This document shows, one piece after another, positions 1 through 9,130 of a DNA stretch of 64,000 bases. A program made the translations under genes and the position numbers. The notes under the pieces were generated by a model that ran no database searches, was not told the DNA's origin, and saw nothing but the letters and a program-made list of their open reading frames with translations. Source of the stretch: Auanema rhodensis (taxonomy: Eukaryota > Nematoda > Chromadorea > Rhabditida > Rhabditidae); assembly GCA_964057225.1 (NCBI GenBank), contig OZ059899.1, positions 4,588,001-4,652,000 of the forward strand, in the 5' to 3' direction. Positions within the stretch are counted from its first letter, which is position 1. Each line of letters opens with the position of its first letter.

Positions 1-36
1 TTCGAAAAAATTTTTGTCAAAATGTTTTTGGAAGCA

Positions 37-64
37 ATGTTGAGTGTACATGGAAACTCAACAT
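37..64. repeat. Short inverted repeat (hairpin), present in every monomer
   Basis: ATGTTGAGT (37-45) is the exact reverse complement of ACTCAACAT (56-64), giving a 9-bp perfect stem around a 10-base loop that contains TGTACA. The same element recurs at this position in each unit. I found no base change inside either arm in the 182 units, whereas other parts of the unit vary freely. Its role is unknown; a protein-binding site or a cruciform are possibilities, and I see no similarity to a named box. Confidence 0.85.
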
Positions 65-147
65 ACACTAATGCATCATTTTTCAAACGATCATAACTGA
101 TTTTTGTATCAAGCGTTTCTCAATGTAGTATAGTGCATTCGATGCGG

Positions 148-198
148 ATTTTTAAGCTGCGTCGATCTGTGTTATCAGATTTGCGCTAGCTTAAAAAT
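148..198. repeat. Long imperfect dyad, 11-bp arms, present in every monomer
   Basis: ATTTTTAAGCT (148-158) pairs perfectly with AGCTTAAAAAT (188-198). The 29 bases between can extend the stem: GCG (159-161) pairs with CGC (184-186) across a bulged T, and ATCTG (165-169) pairs with CAGAT (176-180) around a 6-base loop. Outside, TGC can pair with GCA past a two-base bulge. Some types carry arm mutations: 149 T to A (units 20717, 21770, 24929, 25631), 193 A to G (type 8 units) and 197 A to T (32300, 35459, 56873). None is compensated in the same unit. Confidence 0.8.
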
Positions 199-206
199 GC
201 ACCGAG

Positions 207-220
207 ATATCAACTGATAT
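207..220. repeat. Short inverted repeat ATATCA-AC-TGATAT
   Basis: Six-base arms ATATCA (207-212) and TGATAT (215-220) are separated by two bases, directly before the polymorphic site at 222 (T or A). It recurs in every unit. The spacer is too short for a stable hairpin as written, so it is better read as a near-palindromic site; the left end forms GATATC (206-211). Confidence 0.65.
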
Positions 221-339
221 ATGTTCACACTTATATCCTCGATTTTCACCCTGAAGAATTAATTTTTTCGTTGAATAACATTGTCCATCGTCTTTGCCTT
301 GAAAAAAGGAATCTAGAAGCATCTACTTTTTGCTAAATT

Positions 340-374
340 ATTTTGAAATTTTTCGAAAAAATTTTTGTCAAAAT
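340..374. repeat. A/T-rich imperfect palindrome spanning the monomer junction
   Basis: The perfect 12-bp palindrome TTTTTCGAAAAA (349-360) is centred on the phasing site TTCGAA. It is flanked by ATTTTGA (340-346) and its exact reverse complement TCAAAAT (368-374). The outer and inner centres are offset by a few bases, so the whole is imperfect. Variants hit it directly: C to T at unit position 3 (type 4 and 5 units), AAAACATT (22472, 26333, 40374, 42130, 43886, 48098, 52310, 55820), TTCTAAAAAAA (40022, 41778, 43534) and changes at 340-343. It is one of the more variable parts of the unit. Confidence 0.7.
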
Positions 375-2809
375 GTTTTTGGAAGCAATGTTGAGTGTAC
401 ATGGAAACTCAACATACACTAATGCATCATTTTTCAAACGATCATAACTAATTTTTGTATTAAGCGTTTCTCAATGTAGTATAGTGCATTCGATGCGGAT
501 TTTTAAGCTGCGTCGATCTGTGTTATCAGATTTGCGCTAGCTTAAAAATGCACCGAGATATCAACTGATATAAGTTCACACTTATATCTTCGATTTTCAC
601 CCTGAAGAATTAATTTTTTCGTTGAATAACATTGTCCATCGTCTTCGCCTTGAAAAAAAGGAATCTAGAAGCATCTACTTTTTGCTAAATTATTTTGAAA
701 TTTTTCGAAAAAATTTTTGTCAAAATGTTTTTGGAAGCAATGTTGAGTGTACATGGAAACTCAACATACACTAATGCATCATTTTTCAAACGATCATAAC
801 TGATTTTTGTATTAAGCGTTTCTCAATGTAGTATAGTGCATTCGATGCGGATTTTTAAGCTGCGTCGATCTGTGTTATCAGATTTGCGCTAGCTTAAAAA
901 TGCACCGAGATATCAACTGATATATGTTCACACTTATATCCTCGATTTTCACCCTGAAGAATCAATTTTTTCATTGAATAACATTGTCCATCGTCTTTGC
1001 CTTGAAAAAAGAAATCTAAAAACATCTACTTTTTGCTAAATTATTTTGAAATTTTTTGAAAAAATTTTTGTCAAAATGTTTTTGGAAGCAATGTTGAGTG
1101 TACATGGAAACTCAACATACACTAATGCATCATTTTTCAAACGATCATAACTGATTTTTGTATTAAGCGTTTCTCAATGTAGTATAGTGCATTCGATGCG
1201 GATTTTTAAGCTGCGTCGATCTGTGTTATCAGATTTGCGCTAGCTTAAAAATGCACCGAGATATCAACTGATATATGTTCACACTTATATCCTCGATTTT
1301 CACCCTGAAGAATCAATTTTTTCATTGAATAACATTGTCCATCGTCTTTGCCTTGAAAAAAGAAATCTAAAAACATCTACTTTTTGCTAAATTATTTTGA
1401 AATTTTTTGAAAAAATTTTTGTCAAAATGTTTTTGGAAGCAATGTTGAGTGTACATGGAAACTCAACATACACTAATGCATCATTTTTCAAACGATCATA
1501 ACTAATTTTTGTATTAAGCGTTTCTCAATGTAGTATAGTGCATTCGATGCGGATTTTTAAGCTGCGTCGATCTGTGTTATCAGATTTGCGCTAGCTTAAA
1601 AATGCACCGAGATATCAACTGATATAAGTTCACACTTATATCTTCGATTTTCACCCTGAAGAATTAATTTTTTCGTTGAATAACATTGTCCATCGTCTTC
1701 GCCTTGAAAAAAGGAATCTAGAAGCATCTACTTTTTGCTAAATTATTTTGAAATTTTTCGAAAAAATTTTTGTCAAAATGTTTTTGGAAGCAATGTTGAG
1801 TGTACATGGAAACTCAACATACACTAATGCATCATTTTTCAAACGATCATAACTGATTTTTGTATCAAGCGTTTCTCAATGTAGTATAGTGCATTCGATG
1901 CGGATTTTTAAGCTGCGTCGATCTGTGTTATCAGATTTGCGCTAGCTTAAAAATGCACCGAGATATCAACTGATATAAGTTCACACTTATATCCTCGATT
2001 TTCACCCTGAAGAATCAATTTTTTCATTGAATAACATTGTCCATCGTCTTTGCCTTGAAAAAAGAAATCTAAAAACATCTACTTTTTGCTAAATTATTTT
2101 GAAATTTTTCGAAAAAATTTTTGTCAAAATCTTTTTGGAAGCAATGTTGAGTGTACATGGAAACTCAACATACAGTAATGCATCATTTTTCAAACGATCA
2201 TAACTGATTTTTGTATCAAGCGTTTCTCAATGTAGTATAGTGCATTCGATGCGGATTTTTAAGCTGCGTCGATCTGTGTTATCAGATTTGCGCTAGCTTA
2301 AAAATGCACCGAGATATCAACTGATATATGTTCACACTTATATCCTCGATTTTCACCCTGAAGAATTAATTTTTTCGTTGAATAACATTGTCCATCGTCT
2401 TTGCCTTGAAAAAAGGAATCTAGAAGCATCTACTTTTTGCTAAATTATTTTGAAATTTTTCGAAAAAATTTTTGTCAAAATGTTTTTGGAAGCAATGTTG
2501 AGTGTACATGGAAACTCAACATACACTAATGCATCATTTTTCAAACGATCATAACTGATTTTTGTATTAAGCGTTTCTCAATGTAGTATAGTGCATTCGA
2601 TGCGGATTTTTAAGCTGCGTCGATCTGTGTTATCAGATTTGCGCTAGCTTGAAAATGCACCGAGATATCAACTGATATAAGTTCACACTTATATCCTCGA
2701 TTTTCACCCTGAAGAATCAATTTTTTCGTTGAATAACATTGTCCATCGTCTTTGCCTTGAAAAAAGAAATCTAAAAACATCTACTTTTTGCTAAATTATC
2801 TTGAAATTT

Positions 2810-3160
2810 TTCGAAAAAATTTTTGTCAAAATGTTTTTGGAAGCAATGTTGAGTGTACATGGAAACTCAACATACACTAATGCATCATTTTTCAAACGAT
2901 CATAACTGATTTTTGTATCAAGCGTTTCTCAATGTAGTATAGTGCATTCGATGCGGATTTTTAAGCTGCGTCGATCTGTGTTATCAGATTTGCGCTAGCT
3001 TAAAAATGCACCGAGATATCAACTGATATAAGTTCACACTTATATCCTCGATTTTCACCCTGAAGAATTAATTTTTTCGTTGAATAACATTGTCCATCGT
3101 CTTTGCCTTGAAAAAAGGAATCTAGAAGCATCTACTTTTTGCTAAATTATTTTGAAATTT
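2810..3160. repeat. Hybrid monomer (type 6 left, type 1 right)
   Basis: This unit has 110C and 222A as in type 6, but 260T, 270G, 309G, 316G and 319G as in type 1. The switch lies between unit positions 222 and 260 (about 3031-3069). It sits between two HOR copies and is most simply the product of an exchange between two monomer types. Confidence 0.7.
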
Positions 3161-5268
3161 TTCGAAAAAATTTTTGTCAAAATGTTTTTGGAAGCAATGT
3201 TGAGTGTACATGGAAACTCAACATACACTAATGCATCATTTTTCAAACGATCATAACTGATTTTTGTATCAAGCGTTTCTCAATGTAGTATAGTGCATTC
3301 GATGCGGATTTTTAAGCTGCGTCGATCTGTGTTATCAGATTTGCGCTAGCTTAAAAATGCACCGAGATATCAACTGATATATGTTCACACTTATATCCTC
3401 GATTTTCACCCTGAAGAATTAATTTTTTCGTTGAATAACATTGTCCATCGTCTTTGCCTTGAAAAAAGGAATCTAGAAGCATCTACTTTTTGCTAAATTA
3501 TTTTGAAATTTTTCGAAAAAATTTTTGTCAAAATGTTTTTGGAAGCAATGTTGAGTGTACATGGAAACTCAACATACACTAATGCATCATTTTTCAAACG
3601 ATCATAACTAATTTTTGTATTAAGCGTTTCTCAATGTAGTATAGTGCATTCGATGCGGATTTTTAAGCTGCGTCGATCTGTGTTATCAGATTTGCGCTAG
3701 CTTAAAAATGCACCGAGATATCAACTGATATAAGTTCACACTTATATCTTCGATTTTCACCCTGAAGAATTAATTTTTTCGTTGAATAACATTGTCCATC
3801 GTCTTCGCCTTGAAAAAAAGAAATCTAGAAGCATCTACTTTTTGCTAAATTATTTTGAAATTTTTCGAAAAAATTTTTGTCAAAATGTTTTTGGAAGCAA
3901 TGTTGAGTGTACATGGAAACTCAACATACACTAATGCATCATTTTTCAAACGATCATAACTGATTTTTGTATTAAGCGTTTCTCAATGTAGTATAGTGCA
4001 TTCGATGCGGATTTTTAAGCTGCGTCGATCTGTGTTATCAGATTTGCGCTAGCTTAAAAATGCACCGAGATATCAACTGATATATGTTCACACTTATATC
4101 CTCGATTTTCACCCTGAAGAATCAATTTTTTCATTGAATAACATTGTCCATCGTCTTTGCCTTGAAAAAAGAAATCTAAAAACATCTACTTTTTGCTAAA
4201 TTATTTTGAAATTTTTTGAAAAAATTTTTGTCAAAATGTTTTTGGAAGCAATGTTGAGTGTACATGGAAACTCAACATACACTAATGCATCATTTTTCAA
4301 ACGATCATAACTGATTTTTGTATTAAGCGTTTCTCAATGTAGTATAGTGCATTCGATGCGGATTTTTAAGCTGCGTCGATCTGTGTTATCAGATTTGCGC
4401 TAGCTTAAAAATGCACCGAGATATCAACTGATATATGTTCACACTTATATCCTCGATTTTCACCCTGAAGAATCAATTTTTTCATTGAATAACATTGTCC
4501 ATCGTCTTTGCCTTGAAAAAAGAAATCTAAAAACATCTACTTTTTGCTAAATTATTTTGAAATTTTTTGAAAAAATTTTTGTCAAAATGTTTTTGGAAGC
4601 AATGTTGAGTGTACATGGAAACTCAACATACACTAATGCATCATTTTTCAAACGATCATAACTAATTTTTGTATTAAGCGTTTCTCAATGTAGTATAGTG
4701 CATTCGATGCGGATTTTTAAGCTGCGTCGATCTGTGTTATCAGATTTGCGCTAGCTTAAAAATGCACCGAGATATCAACTGATATAAGTTCACACTTATA
4801 TCTTCGATTTTCACCCTGAAGAATTAATTTTTTCGTTGAATAACATTGTCCATCGTCTTCGCCTTGAAAAAAAGGAATCTAGAAGCATCTACTTTTTGCT
4901 AAATTATTTTGAAATTTTTCGAAAAAATTTTTGTCAAAATGTTTTTGGAAGCAATGTTGAGTGTACATGGAAACTCAACATACACTAATGCATCATTTTT
5001 CAAACGATCATAACTGATTTTTGTATTAAGCGTTTCTCAATGTAGTATAGTGCATTCGATGCGGATTTTTAAGCTGCGTCGATCTGTGTTATCAGATTTG
5101 CGCTAGCTTGAAAATGCACCGAGATATCAACTGATATAAGTTCACACTTATATCCTCGATTTTCACCCTGAAGAATCAATTTTTTCGTTGAATAACATTG
5201 TCCATCGTCTTTGCCTTGAAAAAAGAAATCTAAAAACATCTACTTTTTGCTAAATTATCTTGAAATTT
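3161..5268. repeat. Deleted HOR derivative, six monomers (types 1-2-3-4-5-8)
   Basis: Units start at 3161, 3512, 3864, 4215, 4566 and 4918. The order follows the 8-monomer repeat but lacks types 6 and 7, so two units (about 702 bp) were lost, as expected from unequal exchange within the repeat. The type 5 unit here has the extra A that the copy at 1406 lacks. The type 2 unit ends with 309A but 316G, a mixture of the two 3' haplotypes. Confidence 0.85.
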
Positions 5269-5970
5269 TTCGAAAAAATTTTTGTCAAAATGTTTTTGGA
5301 AGCAATGTTGAGTGTACATGGAAACTCAACATACACTAATGCATCATTTTTCAAACGATCATAACTGATTTTTGTATCAAGCGTTTCTCAATGTAGTATA
5401 GTGCATTCGATGCGGATTTTTAAGCTGCGTCGATCTGTGTTATCAGATTTGCGCTAGCTTAAAAATGCACCGAGATATCAACTGATATATGTTCACACTT
5501 ATATCCTCGATTTTCACCCTGAAGAATTAATTTTTTCGTTGAATAACATTGTCCATCGTCTTTGCCTTGAAAAAAGGAATCTAGAAGCATCTACTTTTTG
5601 CTAAATTATTTTGAAATTTTTCGAAAAAATTTTTGTCAAAATGTTTTTGGAAGCAATGTTGAGTGTACATGGAAACTCAACATACACTAATGCATCATTT
5701 TTCAAACGATCATAACTGATTTTTGTATTAAGCGTTTCTCAATGTAGTATAGTGCATTCGATGCGGATTTTTAAGCTGCGTCGATCTGTGTTATCAGATT
5801 TGCGCTAGCTTGAAAATGCACCGAGATATCAACTGATATAAGTTCACACTTATATCCTCGATTTTCACCCTGAAGAATCAATTTTTTCGTTGAATAACAT
5901 TGTCCATCGTCTTTGCCTTGAAAAAAGAAATCTAAAAACATCTACTTTTTGCTAAATTATCTTGAAATTT
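5269..5970. repeat. Deleted HOR derivative, two monomers (types 1-8)
   Basis: The unit at 5269 is type 1 (110C, 222T, 260T, 309G). The unit at 5620 is type 8 (193G seen as GCTTGAAAATG, with 342C). Types 2 to 7 are missing between them, a loss of six units relative to the complete repeat. Confidence 0.8.
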
Positions 5971-8900
5971 TTCGAAAAAATTTTTGTCAAAATGTTTTTG
6001 GAAGCAATGTTGAGTGTACATGGAAACTCAACATACACTAATGCATCATTTTTCAAACGATCATAACTGATTTTTGTATCAAGCGTTTCTCAATGTAGTA
6101 TAGTGCATTCGATGCGGATTTTTAAGCTGCGTCGATCTGTGTTATCAGATTTGCGCTAGCTTAAAAATGCACCGAGATATCAACTGATATATGTTCACAC
6201 TTATATCCTCGATTTTCACCCTGAAGAATTAATTTTTTCGTTGAATAACATTGTCCATCGTCTTTGCCTTGAAAAAAGGAATCTAGAAGCATCTACTTTT
6301 TGCTAAATTATTTTGAAATTTTTCGAAAAAATTTTTGTCAAAATGTTTTTGGAAGCAATGTTGAGTGTACATGGAAACTCAACATACACTAATGCATCAT
6401 TTTTCAAACGATCATAACTAATTTTTGTATTAAGCGTTTCTCAATGTAGTATAGTGCATTCGATGCGGATTTTTAAGCTGCGTCGATCTGTGTTATCAGA
6501 TTTGCGCTAGCTTAAAAATGCACCGAGATATCAACTGATATAAGTTCACACTTATATCTTCGATTTTCACCCTGAAGAATTAATTTTTTCGTTGAATAAC
6601 ATTGTCCATCGTCTTCGCCTTGAAAAAAAGGAATCTAGAAGCATCTACTTTTTGCTAAATTATTTTGAAATTTTTCGAAAAAATTTTTGTCAAAATGTTT
6701 TTGGAAGCAATGTTGAGTGTACATGGAAACTCAACATACACTAATGCATCATTTTTCAAACGATCATAACTGATTTTTGTATTAAGCGTTTCTCAATGTA
6801 GTATAGTGCATTCGATGCGGATTTTTAAGCTGCGTCGATCTGTGTTATCAGATTTGCGCTAGCTTAAAAATGCACCGAGATATCAACTGATATATGTTCA
6901 CACTTATATCCTCGATTTTCACCCTGAAGAATCAATTTTTTCATTGAATAACATTGTCCATCGTCTTTGCCTTGAAAAAAGAAATCTAAAAACATCTACT
7001 TTTTGCTAAATTATTTTGAAATTTTTTGAAAAAATTTTTGTCAAAATGTTTTTGGAAGCAATGTTGAGTGTACATGGAAACTCAACATACACTAATGCAT
7101 CATTTTTCAAACGATCATAACTGATTTTTGTATTAAGCGTTTCTCAATGTAGTATAGTGCATTCGATGCGGATTTTTAAGCTGCGTCGATCTGTGTTATC
7201 AGATTTGCGCTAGCTTAAAAATGCACCGAGATATCAACTGATATATGTTCACACTTATATCCTCGATTTTCACCCTGAAGAATCAATTTTTTCATTGAAT
7301 AACATTGTCCATCGTCTTTGCCTTGAAAAAAGAAATCTAAAAACATCTACTTTTTGCTAAATTATTTTGAAATTTTTTGAAAAAATTTTTGTCAAAATGT
7401 TTTTGGAAGCAATGTTGAGTGTACATGGAAACTCAACATACACTAATGCATCATTTTTCAAACGATCATAACTGATTTTTGTATTAAGCGTTTCTCAATG
7501 TAGTATAGTGCATTCGATGCGGATTTTTAAGCTGCGTCGATCTGTGTTATCAGATTTGCGCTAGCTTAAAAATGCACCGAGATATCAACTGATATATGTT
7601 CACACTTATATCCTCGATTTTCACCCTGAAGAATCAATTTTTTCATTGAATAACATTGTCCATCGTCTTTGCCTTGAAAAAAGAAATCTAAAAACATCTA
7701 CTTTTTGCTAAATTATTTTGAAATTTTTTGAAAAAATTTTTGTCAAAATGTTTTTGGAAGCAATGTTGAGTGTACATGGAAACTCAACATACACTAATGC
7801 ATCATTTTTCAAACGATCATAACTAATTTTTGTATTAAGCGTTTCTCAATGTAGTATAGTGCATTCGATGCGGATTTTTAAGCTGCGTCGATCTGTGTTA
7901 TCAGATTTGCGCTAGCTTAAAAATGCACCGAGATATCAACTGATATAAGTTCACACTTATATCTTCGATTTTCACCCTGAAGAATTAATTTTTTCGTTGA
8001 ATAACATTGTCCATCGTCTTCGCCTTGAAAAAAGGAATCTAGAAGCATCTACTTTTTGCTAAATTATTTTGAAATTTTTCGAAAAAATTTTTGTCAAAAT
8101 GTTTTTGGAAGCAATGTTGAGTGTACATGGAAACTCAACATACACTAATGCATCATTTTTCAAACGATCATAACTGATTTTTGTATCAAGCGTTTCTCAA
8201 TGTAGTATAGTGCATTCGATGCGGATTTTTAAGCTGCGTCGATCTGTGTTATCAGATTTGCGCTAGCTTAAAAATGCACCGAGATATCAACTGATATAAG
8301 TTCACACTTATATCCTCGATTTTCACCCTGAAGAATCAATTTTTTCATTGAATAACATTGTCCATCGTCTTTGCCTTGAAAAAAGAAATCTAAAAACATC
8401 TACTTTTTGCTAAATTATTTTGAAATTTTTCGAAAAAATTTTTGTCAAAATCTTTTTGGAAGCAATGTTGAGTGTACATGGAAACTCAACATACAGTAAT
8501 GCATCATTTTTCAAACGATCATAACTGATTTTTGTATCAAGCGTTTCTCAATGTAGTATAGTGCATTCGATGCGGATTTTTAAGCTGCGTCGATCTGTGT
8601 TATCAGATTTGCGCTAGCTTAAAAATGCACCGAGATATCAACTGATATATGTTCACACTTATATCCTCGATTTTCACCCTGAAGAATTAATTTTTTCGTT
8701 GAATAACATTGTCCATCGTCTTTGCCTTGAAAAAAGGAATCTAGAAGCATCTACTTTTTGCTAAATTATTTTGAAATTTTTCGAAAAAATTTTTGTCAAA
8801 ATGTTTTTGGAAGCAATGTTGAGTGTACATGGAAACTCAACATACACTAATGCATCATTTTTCAAACGATCATAACTGATTTTTGTATTAAGCGTTTCTC

Positions 8901-9130
8901 AATGTAGTATAGTGCATTCGATGCGGATTTTTAAGCTGCGTCGATCTGTGTTATCAGATTTGCGCTAGCTTGAAAATGCACCGAGATATCAACTGATATA
9001 AGTTCACACTTATATCCTCGATTTTCACCCTGAAGAATCAATTTTTTCGTTGAATAACATTGTCCATCGTCTTTGCCTTGAAAAAAGAAATCTAAAAACA
9101 TCTACTTTTTGCTAAATTATCTTGAAATTT
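5971..9130. repeat. 8-monomer HOR, expanded copy of nine monomers (types 1-2-3-4-4-5-6-7-8)
   Basis: Units start at 5971, 6322, 6674, 7025, 7376, 7727, 8078, 8429 and 8780. The order matches the first copy except that type 4 (3T, 222T, 270A) occurs twice, at 7025 and 7376, so one 351-bp unit was duplicated. The type 7 marker ACAGTAATG is at 8493 and the type 8 marker follows in the next unit. Confidence 0.88.

Larger units (their letters stand above)
1..351. repeat. Reference monomer (type 1) of the 351-bp satellite
   Basis: This unit is the coordinate reference used in the other entries. Base count is 58 C and 56 G in 351 (32.5% G+C) with 12 CpG. It contains hexamers that should cut nearly every unit: TTCGAA at 1, TGTACA at 46, ATGCAT at 71, GCTAGC at 186 and GATATC at 206. 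TCTAGA at 312 and ATTAAT at 258 are present only in some types and so act as type markers. Runs of five or more A or T occur near positions 5, 12, 24, 78, 101, 149, 193, 263, 302 and 327, which could bend the DNA. I found no direct sub-repeat that would show the 351-bp unit to be a fused dimer of a shorter one. Confidence 0.95.
1..2809. repeat. 8-monomer higher-order repeat, copy 1 (types 1-2-3-4-5-6-7-8)
   Basis: Units start at 1, 352, 704, 1055, 1406, 1757, 2108 and 2459. Type 1 is 99G 110C 222T 260T 309G. Type 2 is 99A 238T 295C with an extra A. Type 3 is 110T 222T 260C 270A 309A. Type 4 is type 3 with 3T. Type 5 is 3T 99A 238T 295C. Type 6 is 110C 222A 260C 270A. Type 7 carries 24C and 68G (ACAGTAATG at 2172). 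Type 8 carries 193G and 342C. The same ordered eight, with the same 2809-bp length, return at 9131-11939. Confidence 0.9.

Noticed and set aside
22-96. Plus-strand open frame from ATG (22) to TAA (94)
   Set aside because: It has only 24 codons, has no coding signature, and is repeated merely because the satellite repeats.
134-150. CENP-B box-like motif around ATTCGATGCGGATT
   Set aside because: It shares only the TTCG start with the consensus NTTCGNNNNANNCGGGN; the required A and CGGG are not in place on either strand.
183-200. Internal RNA polymerase III promoter (A/B boxes)
   Set aside because: GCTAGCTTAAAAATG has only a loose likeness to an A box and no B box (GGTTCGANNCC-like) follows at a suitable distance.
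225-240. TATA-like ACTTATATCC as a promoter
   Set aside because: TATA-like words are expected by chance in a 67% A+T repeat; the site is polymorphic (231, 237-238) and no transcript start evidence can be seen from sequence.
191-322. Minus-strand open frame of 43 codons that recurs in most units
   Set aside because: It begins at ATG (322) and ends at TAA (191), shows no recognisable motif or start context, and is shifted in units with the extra A at 302-307. The unit length is a multiple of three, so chance short frames recur automatically. All six frames have stops within each unit.
1-351. Monomer as an old dimer of ~175-bp halves
   Set aside because: Reading the two halves against each other shows only shared A/T runs and the inverted (not direct) repeat at 148-198.
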